Shown here: piece by piece, positions 34,333 to 43,233 of the stretch
Position numbering within the stretch: the stretch's first letter is position 1
How the letters are laid out: every line of letters starts with the position of its first letter
Source: Microcoleus vaginatus PCC 9802
Lineage (GTDB): Bacteria > Cyanobacteriota > Cyanobacteriia > Cyanobacteriales > Microcoleaceae
Direction: 5' to 3'
NCBI GenBank assembly: GCA_022701275.1
Contig: CP031740.1
Location: 6,337,001-6,401,000 of the forward strand
DNA: 64,000 nt
Notes under the pieces: model-generated
Told to the model about the DNA's origin: nothing
What the model saw: the letters and a program-made list of their open reading frames with translations, nothing else
Databases searched by the model: none
Position numbers and translations under genes: made by a program

Positions 34333-35367
34333 TTAAATCTGTTCTTCCCCTTGATTAAAACGCTGAATTCCTTGATTTTCCTCTACGCTAGCAATAGCCT
34401 CTTTGGGAATATTGAGGATGCCTGTAAACGAATTTTGGCTTACTTTCAAAGCTTGTTCCTTATTTTTGTACTCTGCCAGTTCGCCCTGTAAATTGTCAAT
34501 TGTCTGTTGAAACCGAGCGGCTTGTCTGAGCATTTCTTGTTCGGAAAAATCCAGCAATTGAATTAACTTGGCAACTTGATATTCCAGTAATTGGGTTTCC
34601 CCAAAATCGTTATTTTTAAAAAAAAAGTTAGGATTTTCTGAAGACTCAAAAACACTTTGTGTGTCGGGGATGGACAATGCTGTTTTTACACTAAGTGCCA
34701 AATCTTTAAACATTTCAGCCCTGCTTTGGGGAATTTTAACTTTCAGGAACATCACTACCGCAAACACACTTCCTGAGGGCAGAAGTCCCCCAAATCCCAA
34801 GACAGACTTGACTTGGTAGGGGATAATTAAGGAATTTTGCTCAGGAATAAAGGGGCTGCCTTTTGCTTCTGATACATGAAAAATATTTAATACTGCGGGC
34901 TCTAATTGCAGGAACCTTTCTCGCTCAATTCCGAGGAATGTAGGAATGTCTAAACCGAACTGCCGGATTATTTCCGAAATCGCCGGCATTTGAGCCACTA
35001 ATTTTGTGCTAACTAATGGAATAGCTGGATTTTCTGCTGCTGTGTGCCGAGAATTCCACTGCGGTTGTGTGCCTGCTGCTGCTAGCAGAGTCCAACATTT
35101 CATGTCGGCGGCGGGGGAATTGCCCTTCATCAAGCGGCGGGCGGATTGTTGCAATGAGTCTTCTAATTCCCCGTAGGGATGAGTTTTGAACAAACGCACT
35201 AAGGCACAGGTATTTTCTCCAGTTTGCGAATCGCAAAAATGTCGGTAAATATAGTTAACAATATTCTGGCTGCTGGCTTCCATACTAGCAGTATTTCTAC
35301 CTAAGTGGCGCAGGACTAAGCTGCATTTAGCCATGTCTTGCGGGGTAAATAAGGTAATATCGTACAT
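34333..35367 (-). CDS. Sensor-module protein, related to the N-terminus of the SpoIIE-type phosphatase at 60.1 kb
   Basis: A 344-residue protein. Residues ~1-232 match the N-terminal module of the phosphatase at 60113: MYDITLFTPQDMAKC, GENTCALVRLFKTHPYGELE, MKCWTLLAAAGTQPQWNSRHT and SVLGFGGLLPSGSVFAVVMFLKVKIP. A predicted coiled coil follows (about 265-310). There is no kinase or phosphatase output domain. I cannot assign the module to a named domain; it may be a signal-input or GAF-like fold. The C-terminal end sits beside a truncated dnaJ gene. Confidence 0.75.
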   Translation of the reverse strand: MYDITLFTPQDMAKCSLVLRHLGRNTASMEASSQNIVNYIYRHFCDSQTGENTCALVRLFKTHPYGELEDSLQQSARRLMKGNSPAADMKCWTLLAAAGTQPQWNSRHTAAENPAIPLVSTKLVAQMPAISEIIRQFGLDIPTFLGIERERFLQLEPAVLNIFHVSEAKGSPFIPEQNSLIIPYQVKSVLGFGGLLPSGSVFAVVMFLKVKIPQSRAEMFKDLALSVKTALSIPDTQSVFESSENPNFFFKNNDFGETQLLEYQVAKLIQLLDFSEQEMLRQAARFQQTIDNLQGELAEYKNKEQALKVSQNSFTGILNIPKEAIASVEENQGIQRFNQGEEQI

Positions 35368-35906
35368 TAAAAAATGCTCTCCAAGAGCTCAAACACTCTT
35401 GTTCATTTATCGTTAAGGCCGCTACGGCATCCGGAATCCTACTGAGAGTTTTGAAAAAAGTGTTAGTTAAAATATGTATAAAATTTGCCCGCAAAATGCA
35501 GCAGTTGTATGGCAGGATACAGAAATTAAGATTAAAGAAAAAAAATCTCCCCCCTAGGATAGGGCACCAGGACAGAAAAGCCGATTTTTAATTTGTAAAA
35601 GGGTTTTTTACGAGAACTCCCCCAGAGGAATTAAAGAAACAGGGTTTTTCACCGGATATGCCTCGCGTTTTACATGGCATTTTCGTAGATAAAAGTCGGT
35701 TTCTGGGTAAGCCAGATTCACCGAAATCCTAGAAACTCAAGCTGCAATTTTTGTGGGGGGCGATCGCACGCCGATTTATCAAAAATTGGTACAATTTCGT
35801 CAGTCTTGGACGCAGAAACCGGGTTTGCTTACAGAGAAAAAACCCGGTTTCTTGGGTATTGGTAAGTAGATGCTGTCTTCAAAAATTTTAACCACCCCAA
35901 ACAACT
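35368..35906. other. Spacer with dispersed AAACCCGGTTT motifs
   Basis: The ~540-bp region has two inverted GAAACCGGGTTT / AAACCCGGTTTC motifs (about 35815-35852) and a short frame ending QKLVQFRQSWTQKPG with no recognised family. No gene is supported. Confidence 0.6.
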
Positions 35907-37307
35907 CTACTCAGCAGGTTGAGACTTTGCTTCCAGGGAATCTTTAGCAGACAATCCCTGATCTTGAACGCCAAAATACCACAAACTAGCAGCAGCTTCG
36001 GCACGAGTCACTGATTTCTTCGGCTGAAACAGAGTAGTAAAACCAAAAACGCGGCGAATATTCGCCAAATCTCCATTGTTAAAATCAGCTAAAACTGCCC
36101 GCGATGCCTGGGAATCAATCTTAGAAGCATCTTGAAAACCCCACTTTTCTTTCACTCCGTCAATGTTAGCTGTGGGCAAAACTTGACGAGTATCTAAAGG
36201 TACTTTCCAAAGAATCATTGTTTCGCGAGTTAAAGGTGCATCCGGGCGAAATTTCACATCTTTAGTTTCTCCCGAAAGCGAACTCGGAATTACACCGGCT
36301 TCTGCTAAACCTTGAATTGCTGAAAAATCGGGATCACTTTTGGGTATGTCAGAAAAGGCTGGTTCACTAGAGTCTACTGCTAATCTAATTTGTTTGGCTT
36401 GACGGCTAGCATAAATCTGATTGTTAGCTGCTACTAACCAGCGGGCGTATTCACGGCGAGTGACAATTTTGTTGGGTTTGGGCAAAGTGCTGGCTGTTTC
36501 TAAATTAGCACTTTCTGTCGATCGCACTTTCAGCGCTTCCAACTGACTTAAATCAGCCACATACTGCCGCAACTGTTGAGGAATTTGGGTGTCTAGTTGG
36601 CTAACTTGTGCTGATTTGGGCGAGGCGGATGGCGTTGGAGTAGTTCCCTCTGAATTAGATGGAGTTGGTGAAGCGGTTGGAGATGCGCTAGACTCGGAAT
36701 TATTAGGTTGGGGGCTGGCGGGAATTTCTGATCCCTCTTTGCTGTAGTCGATCGCAAATTCTGTAGAACCCCCTACTTTCTGAGTAGGAGAAAGCGACAC
36801 AGTTACCCGTAAATTATCTCGCGTTGCTACCAAAGAACCTTGTCCCTCGGCGGTGGGGCGGCTGACTATTTCCCAGTTGCGACGCCCAAACTCTGTGGAG
36901 TAAAAGTTCTGAACCGAATTAACAGGATCTGTGCTTTCCCAGCGCAGCCGCACATTTTTTTGCGACGGATCGGTTTCCCCACCAACTTCGATTAACTCAG
37001 CATTAGGATAGAGTGGAATCTCTGTCGGAAAATCGGGAGGAAGTTTGGCGATAGAGTTTGTCTCAATTGCTGTCGCTGGTGGCGGGGAAGAGAAAACCAG
37101 TGGATTTTGTTTTAATTTCGGATCCGCGGCTAAAGATTCTTCGAGTGCCTTGCTGTTGGGGCTGTTTGCACAAGCTGTGACAGCAGCCAGCAGACACACA
37201 GCCAGCCAAGTATTTACAGCAGCGAGTATATTGGTTTTATTGGTTTTATTGGTTTTAGATCGTCCGGGAGAGTTGCCTCGCCGTTGAGTAAATATAATAT
37301 TCAGCAT
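35907..37307 (-). CDS. SLH-domain lipoprotein
   Basis: A 466-residue exported protein. The signal peptide ends in a lipobox, AAVTAC (Cys near 46), so it is probably lipid-anchored. After a Ser/Pro-rich linker (about 198-235) the C-terminal third contains S-layer-homology type segments: FSDIPKSDPDFSAIQGLAEAGVIP, FRPDAPLTRETMILW and KKSVTRAEAAASLWYFG. SLH domains bind pyruvylated cell-wall polymer or peptidoglycan. The N-terminal module carries a FPTEIPLYPNAELIEVGG segment seen in other cyanobacterial proteins. Confidence 0.8.
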   Translation of the reverse strand: MLNIIFTQRRGNSPGRSKTNKTNKTNILAAVNTWLAVCLLAAVTACANSPNSKALEESLAADPKLKQNPLVFSSPPPATAIETNSIAKLPPDFPTEIPLYPNAELIEVGGETDPSQKNVRLRWESTDPVNSVQNFYSTEFGRRNWEIVSRPTAEGQGSLVATRDNLRVTVSLSPTQKVGGSTEFAIDYSKEGSEIPASPQPNNSESSASPTASPTPSNSEGTTPTPSASPKSAQVSQLDTQIPQQLRQYVADLSQLEALKVRSTESANLETASTLPKPNKIVTRREYARWLVAANNQIYASRQAKQIRLAVDSSEPAFSDIPKSDPDFSAIQGLAEAGVIPSSLSGETKDVKFRPDAPLTRETMILWKVPLDTRQVLPTANIDGVKEKWGFQDASKIDSQASRAVLADFNNGDLANIRRVFGFTTLFQPKKSVTRAEAAASLWYFGVQDQGLSAKDSLEAKSQPAE

Positions 37308-37376
37308 AAATCGCCCCTTTGCAGATATATTTCTAGGCTAGCGCAGATCGATCGGGCATATATAATTTTTACCCAA

Positions 37377-37931
37377 ATGAAATTTCTGTATTTACTTCTA
37401 GTTACTGCTACATTACTTTCATACCCTGTCAAGTTTGCCCGTCCTGCAAAAGCTCAACCAGCCCCACTGCGGGCAGAAATTCAGACACCAGAGTGGCAGC
37501 CATTTTGCTCGGCGATGGGTCAGTTTGCGATCGATATGCCGGGAACTCCTAAAATTAATTCAGAAATTTTTTCAAATCAACTTATTGCTTATACATACCG
37601 ATCGAACTTAAAAAACAAAGAAACTTATTTGCTTCAATACTTTGATCTAGATTTTCGGCTTACGAATAATAATATCAATAATATCAGAATTACTTTAAAT
37701 AATGCCGTTGATTTTTTCGTCGTGGCAGCGAATGCTAAAGTCTTGCAGGTGCGGGATATTTCCCTCGGAGGCTATCCGGGAAAAGAATTTGAGTTTCAGC
37801 CGCTTTCGCCCACTGAACCTGTAGGTGTAGGTCAAGTTTTTTTGGTGGAAACGCGCGTTTACGGCCTGGTTGCCACTACCCCAGAACCAGAAAATGCTCA
37901 AAAATTTCTCGACTCTTTTCGTTTGTTTTGA
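37377..37931 (+). CDS. Secreted hypothetical protein, 184 aa
   Basis: A 184-residue protein with a clear signal peptide (MKFLYLLLVTATLLSYPVKF...AKA, likely cut near residue 32). The mature part is a small beta-rich domain: FCSAMGQFAIDMPGTPK, YRSNLKNKETYLLQYFDLDF and LEGYPGKEFEFQ-like strands (GGYPGKEFEFQPLSP). No family is recognised. ATG at 37377 is chosen over the upstream in-frame codon at 37284. Confidence 0.7.
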   Translation: MKFLYLLLVTATLLSYPVKFARPAKAQPAPLRAEIQTPEWQPFCSAMGQFAIDMPGTPKINSEIFSNQLIAYTYRSNLKNKETYLLQYFDLDFRLTNNNINNIRITLNNAVDFFVVAANAKVLQVRDISLGGYPGKEFEFQPLSPTEPVGVGQVFLVETRVYGLVATTPEPENAQKFLDSFRLF

Positions 37932-38424
37932 AGCAGGAAATTTTACAATGAGTAGTGTACCCGATTTAACGGATTTCAGGGATGGATAGTGAGTGAACCG
38001 GGAAGAGGGAAAAATTAGTTGGGAGTAGCGCTCAAATTTATTAATAAAACTTACCGTTTTAAACTTGGTGTATAGGAAAATATTAGCTTTAGTAACTAAA
38101 AATTTCGGAATCAACCGGGTTTCTGAGGAATAGTGCGTCCCCGACTAATTAAGTTGAATTAGCTCTAAGACTTTATTTTGTTGTTTGTACTCTATCTAAC
38201 GACATAGATAAATTTTACACCCGTGGAGCGATGTAGATACTTGCTGAACTTTATATATTTGATATAAGGATTTTTAAATCCTATAAAAAACCAAAGCAGA
38301 AAGCAGAAACAAAGACAAGAAACAAAGACAAAAACAAAGATTCTGTCTTGCTTAATCTGGCTCCTAAATCTGGCTCAACGAAGTCAGCCTCATCGAAAGC
38401 TTACCCGGACGGTATTAACCTATT
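37932..38424. other. Intergenic spacer, no feature seen
   Basis: The ~490-bp stretch has one CAACCGGGTTTCTGAGG-like dispersed motif near 38105 and a polypurine run near 38290-38340. I see no gene or terminator. Confidence 0.55.
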
Positions 38425-38907
38425 ATGAACAAACTAACACCAATTCTCCTCAGCGGCCTCCTATTATTTGGAGCTGCTGCTTGCAGCGAAGGGGCTAAAA
38501 CTAGCTCGGATGCTCCTAATTCTACCACAGAAAATACCAATAGCCCGCCCCCAGCGGATACAGTTCAAAAAACTCAGGGTGACGCCACTAGCGAGATTCG
38601 CAAAAACCAAGCAAATTCTGATATCAGGGCCAGAGAACAGCGCAACAATGTGACGGGCGGCGATGCAATAAGAGCCGATGGCGACCTGCAAAGTGAAGTT
38701 CGCTCCAAGTTAGAAGTAAACATCACTAAAGGTGCGCTAACTGTTGACGCAAAAGATGGTCTTGTCACCGTAGGCGGCACAGTTCCCAATGAAACTGATT
38801 TAGCTAAAATTGAGCCGCTAGCTAAAGAGATTAAGGGTGTCAAACAGGTGAATGTTACGGCTGTTGTCGCCCCCGCTGCACCCGCATCGCCTAGCAGCAA
38901 TCAATAA
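38425..38907 (+). CDS. BON-domain lipoprotein
   Basis: A 160-residue protein with a lipoprotein signal peptide (LLLFGAAAC, Cys20). A disordered Ser/Asn-rich linker is followed by a BON domain: LQSEVRSKLEVNITKGALTVDAKDGLVTVGGTVPNETDLAKIEPLAKEIKGVKQV is the family pattern of a single alpha-beta-beta-alpha unit. BON domains bind membranes or phospholipids; this one should sit in the periplasm. Confidence 0.82.
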   Translation: MNKLTPILLSGLLLFGAAACSEGAKTSSDAPNSTTENTNSPPPADTVQKTQGDATSEIRKNQANSDIRAREQRNNVTGGDAIRADGDLQSEVRSKLEVNITKGALTVDAKDGLVTVGGTVPNETDLAKIEPLAKEIKGVKQVNVTAVVAPAAPASPSSNQ

Positions 38908-39305
38908 ATTAAAAAGAAGAAGTCCGAGGGAAACAAGGAAGAAGGATGTAGTGATCTAGAAGAGAAGTCTGAGGGAAGAGGGTAAAGTCTGGCATTCTAA
39001 GATTACTTTGGGAGCGGATCGCAACGCTTAGGTGACTCCCTAGAGAGAGCGGGGTTTTAAGTTAAGGGGTGTAAATTGAATTTAAAATTAACGCACTCAA
39101 AACTCGCGGAATACCTGTAACTTTCCCTTCCCAATTTCCGATTTTTCAGCCCGGATAATTAGTGGGAAACCAACCTGAAGATAGAGCTGGAAGTTATTCC
39201 CAGCGACCGATGAAACTTGTTGGAAAAAAATGACTAAATGTGATTGATGGCAGAGCATAAATTCTGTGGTTGTGTAAAAGTAGTATATTCTCAAGGAGAA
39301 AAAAA

Positions 39306-40520
39306 ATGGCTTTAGGTCAACACAAGCGAGCTGTAGGAGCATTTTCTAATTACCGAGATACGGAACTAGCCCTGATGGAGCTGCAAAGTACCGGGTTTCC
39401 GATGAATAAAGTTTCGGTAGTTGGGGAAAATCTCGATCGCAGCGGAATTGCGGGCGCTAACACTGGTACTGGTAAGGGTACCGACGACAAAGTGGGTGGC
39501 GGCGCAAAAGCAGGCGCGACAGCGGGAGTCGTGACAGGCGGTTTGATTGGGTTGCTCGGAAGCATTGGAGCACTGGCGATTCCGGGAGTTGGCCCGGTGA
39601 TGGCGGGGGGCGCGCTCGCAACTCTGCTGGCAGATATGGTAGTCGGAGGCGCGATTGGGGCAGCAGCAGGCGGTTTGGTAGGCGGTTTGGTCGGTTTGGG
39701 AGTTCCCGAAGCGAAAGCTAAAGCTTATAACGATCGCGTCTCGCGCGGAGAATATTTGGTATTCGTAGAAGGAACAGATGCCGAACTTGCCACAGCCGAA
39801 GGAATTATGAGCGTGCGGGGCATTCAGGATTGGGGCATTTACGATGTGCCGGCAGACACCGGCCGCAGAGCTTCGGGCCGCCAGAAGCGCGCTGTGGGAG
39901 TATTTTCAACCCGCCGCGAGACGGAACACGCACTGGGAGAACTTAGAACTGCCGGTTTCGACATGAATCGGGTTTCGGTCATCGCTAAGGATGCTGACTC
40001 GAAAGGGGACATCGCAGGCATTGACGTGCACGACAGCACAGACAACAAATCCGATGAAGGGGTCACAAAAGGCGCCCTCACAGGTGGCACTTTGGGCGGT
40101 TTGACAGGCTTGTTGGTAGGTCTGGGTCTAGTGGCCATTCCGGGAATCGGGCCGATTATGCTGGCAGGAGCCTCAGCTACGGCGATCGCCACTACACTAG
40201 CCGGTACGGCTTTGGGTGCAGCAGCAGGCGGCTTGATCGGAGCTTTAGTCGGTATGGGAATTCCCGAAGAGGAAGCTAGAGCATACAACGATCGCGTGGC
40301 AAGGGGAGATTACTTGGTACTGGTTGACGGCAGCGAAGCAGAAGTCGCTAGAGCTGAAACCATTTTGAGTCGCGGAGGCATTCAGCATTGGAACACCTAC
40401 GACCACCCCAGCGTGGATAGTGCTCGGGCTGATTACGGCGCTCCTGGCACTCCAGGCGTTGATACTACCGCTGGTATTTACGATCCCACTCGTGGCACTA
40501 GCGGCCGCCCTCTGATTTAA
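39306..40520 (+). CDS. Duplicated glycine-zipper general stress protein
   Basis: A 404-residue protein made of two tandem ~190-residue halves. Each begins KRAVG.FS.RRETE.AL.EL and has a core of Gly/Ala-rich hydrophobic helices (GLIGLLGSIGALAIPGVGPVMAGGALA; the second GLTGLLVGLGLVAIPGIGPIM), then a YNDRV.RG.YLV.V.G acidic end. This is the heat-induced stress-protein YflT/DUF1269-like plan, with membrane-associated glycine zippers. A GGAG ribosome site precedes ATG 39306. A hairpin downstream (about 40651-40690) may end transcription. Confidence 0.8.
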   Translation: MALGQHKRAVGAFSNYRDTELALMELQSTGFPMNKVSVVGENLDRSGIAGANTGTGKGTDDKVGGGAKAGATAGVVTGGLIGLLGSIGALAIPGVGPVMAGGALATLLADMVVGGAIGAAAGGLVGGLVGLGVPEAKAKAYNDRVSRGEYLVFVEGTDAELATAEGIMSVRGIQDWGIYDVPADTGRRASGRQKRAVGVFSTRRETEHALGELRTAGFDMNRVSVIAKDADSKGDIAGIDVHDSTDNKSDEGVTKGALTGGTLGGLTGLLVGLGLVAIPGIGPIMLAGASATAIATTLAGTALGAAAGGLIGALVGMGIPEEEARAYNDRVARGDYLVLVDGSEAEVARAETILSRGGIQHWNTYDHPSVDSARADYGAPGTPGVDTTAGIYDPTRGTSGRPLI

Positions 40521-41998
40521 TACTTCAGAGTTTGTTTGGGTATTGTTTCTAGTTGCGGCAGGGTAGTCGCACTCGCGCACTCGGATTGTTCCGGGCGATC
40601 GAACAAACACCGACGAGCTAGGCTTTTTACGCTTTGCCGATAAAATTATCTCAAAAGTCGGCTTTTTCTTTGGAAGCTGACTTTTGTTTTGTTCTGGAAA
40701 CTTAAAAAAAAGCGGCCTGTCAAAAGTTTTATTTTGATTGGCAAGGTGGGCTTTGCGTCGGCGGCTCGATCGGCTCCCTTATTTTTTACATCCTAAATCC
40801 CCAGTGGTTTTTAAGTCTGTAACACTCACTACAGCTCGATTGCAAACCCCGCAGTATTATCAAATTTGATGACATAAATTACAGCAGATATTGCCCAGTT
40901 AGTCAAAGAGCGACTATCTTTAATTATGGGCTGGCTAATTTCACCAACTTATACAGGTGAAGTACACAGTCCCGCGCGCCCAGAAATGCCTGCGGTGGTC
41001 GGCAAATATTAGAATAATAATATTGTCGGAGCCTTCGGGCAACACTTAGGCTGGTCATTAGTTGGCTGTAGCAGCCGAATTGCCGTTGGCAAGACCTGCT
41101 ACAGGAATACAGTTTTTCTGGGAATGCCTCAGCGAAACATTTGAGAAGCCCAGGAACAGCTTTTATGTCCGGGAGCGCGTCTGGTGTCGGGTGTTCTGTT
41201 AATTAGAACCGCAAGCGCTCATGGATCGAGTAAAGATTGATAGCAAGCACAGCAGCGCGGGAGCACAATGGCTCGCGGCTCATTTTTTCGCGAAATCTCA
41301 GGCTCACCGCAGCGTATTGTTTGCTTTGCCTGCGACTCGCTCAGCACTGCGAGGGAAACAGCCTTCCTGTTGGATTTCACTGGCGCGCAGCACAGTGGGG
41401 GGAGGTGAAACTAGCTGAGCTGACCGGGCTCTGCTTTCATGGGCTATCGAAGATAGAAGGCACTTATGTAGAAGGCATTTGGGGTTGAAGCTCCGAGATC
41501 TTGTTTCTTGATTGCACTAATAAATTCGATCGCCTGTACCAGCAATTTTTCCGGTCAGAATGCGGCGCGGATGCCGCCAGCAATACCCCAAATATTCGAT
41601 CAACCTTGACAAGATCGATCGACAACTTCTCGGTATTTTGGTAAATGGTTAGCAGTTAATAGGTAGTGATTAGCAGTTAGTATAAATACAACTAACAATT
41701 AACAACTAACATCAACCGCAAACTAATTACTAGCCAAATAAGACTTACAGGGCTTACACGCGGCGAGAAACTAGGTTTCTTTATGACGGCCGCGCTGAAA
41801 ACACCCAGATTATTTACGAGAAACCGGGTTTTTCGTGAGTTATAACTAGGTGAGCAGGATGATGCTAGGAATCAACCAGTTTTGACAATTGTTAATGTGG
41901 CAGTATAGGTTGAAAAAACTTACGGCCAAACACGATAGTACAAATTTTCAGACAACAGAGAACATCGAGAAATTAAGGAAACTCACTCAACTTTTTTT
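40521..41998. other. Large spacer without a gene
   Basis: About 1.5 kb between the stress protein and the pentapeptide protein. It has a hairpin with arms CAAAAGTC / GACTTTTG (about 40651-40690), which may be the stress-gene terminator, and GAAACCGGGTTT motifs near 41775 and 41820. The rest shows no protein of known type. The short ORFs at 41221-41488 lack any motif. It may hold decayed DNA. Confidence 0.55.
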
Positions 41999-43060
41999 AT
42001 GAATTTCACTGAAATTTTAAGTGCCGATGAACTTTTAATTAGACATAGAAACGGGGAACGAGATTTTCGAGGAGCTAACCTCATTGAAGCTCATTTGAGT
42101 GAAGCTAATCTCAGTCGAACAAATTTGAGTAGCGCTAATTTGAAAGGCGCCAACTTAATTAAAAGCAAACTGATTGGAGCTAATTTAAACGGCGCCGACT
42201 TGAGCGGGGCTAATTTGTCTAAGGCGAAATTAATTGAAGCTAACCTCGGGAGTTCTAGTTTAACTGGAACTGTGGCGATCGGAGCAGATTTTAGCGGGAC
42301 CAATCTCAGCGGAGCAATATTGTCTCAGGCTGACTTGAGCAAAGCTGTAATGACGGGAGCGAGTTTAGTAGGAGCTTGTTTGCTAAGCGGCTCAAAACTA
42401 ACTGAGGCTAATTTGAGCGGGGCGACGCTGAGCCGAGCAATTATGAGCGGGGTTGACTTAAGCAGAGCAAATCTGACGAGAGCGATTCTCAGCGAGGTAG
42501 ATTTGACCGGGGCAAACCTGAGCGGAGCAACTTTAACTCGGGCTCATCTCAATCGCGGAAATCTCAGCGGCGTCAATTTGGTTGGGGCTTCTTTGAGCGA
42601 AGCAAGTCTGCGGGAGACTTCTATTTGCGCTGCTAATTTGAGCGGTGCTGACTTGAGCGGTGCTGACTTGCAATCGGCCAATCTAAATGGCTCTAATTTG
42701 AGCGGTGCCGACTTGCAGGGAGCTAATTTGAGTAAAGCTAATTTAAATGGTTTGATTCTGCACAATGCTGATTTGAGGGCTGCGAATTTGAACAAAGCTT
42801 CTTTGCGGGGAGCTAACTTGAGCGGTGCAAATTTGGCAGGTGCTAGCTTGCTGGAAGCGGATTTGCGGGGGGCGAATTTGAGTCACGCCAATTTGTCGGG
42901 AGCGGGTTTGCTGCTAAGTTCTCTGACAGGGGCGAATTTGACAGGAACTAATTTGTCGGAGGCTAATTTGATTGGGGCAAGCTTGAATGTTGATAATTTG
43001 AATGAAGCAGCTTTGGGCGGGGCGATTTTGCCGAATGGAGCTACTCACAGCCGGGATTGA
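41999..43060 (+). CDS. Pentapeptide repeat protein
   Basis: A 353-residue protein made almost wholly of A(N/D)LXX pentapeptide repeats. A short non-repeat cap, NFTEILSADELLIRHRNG, starts it. Such proteins fold as right-handed quadrilateral beta-helices. Cyanobacteria have many, mostly of unknown function. No signal peptide or partner domain is seen. A terminator-like stem, TTGAGTTTTA / TAAAACTCAA (43085-43123), lies downstream. Confidence 0.9.
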   Translation: MNFTEILSADELLIRHRNGERDFRGANLIEAHLSEANLSRTNLSSANLKGANLIKSKLIGANLNGADLSGANLSKAKLIEANLGSSSLTGTVAIGADFSGTNLSGAILSQADLSKAVMTGASLVGACLLSGSKLTEANLSGATLSRAIMSGVDLSRANLTRAILSEVDLTGANLSGATLTRAHLNRGNLSGVNLVGASLSEASLRETSICAANLSGADLSGADLQSANLNGSNLSGADLQGANLSKANLNGLILHNADLRAANLNKASLRGANLSGANLAGASLLEADLRGANLSHANLSGAGLLLSSLTGANLTGTNLSEANLIGASLNVDNLNEAALGGAILPNGATHSRD

Positions 43061-43084
43061 TAAGTTGATTAAGGGAAAATAGTT

Positions 43085-43130
43085 TTGAGTTTTAAGTTAA
43101 ATAATCTTTAATTTAAAACTCAAGACTTTT
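43085..43130 (+). terminator. Terminator-like hairpin after the pentapeptide gene
   Basis: Arms TTGAGTTTTA (43085-43094) and TAAAACTCAA (43114-43123), followed by GACTTTTG. It lies 25 bp past the stop codon. Confidence 0.6.
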
Positions 43131-43233
43131 GACCATAAAAAATTCAGGAGTCAGGAGTCAGAATTCAGTTATCGGTTGTGGGGGGCGGGTTTATATAGAT
43201 TGTGGGCGATCGACAATCTATTAAAATTCGGAC

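Noticed and set aside
41221-41488. Two overlapping ORFs in the 1.5-kb spacer
   Set aside because: Composition looks random, with no start-site signal and no recognisable family.
42091-42795. Minus-strand ORFs rich in Leu/Lys/Ala opposite the pentapeptide gene
   Set aside because: The repeat pattern is only the complement of the pentapeptide codons.
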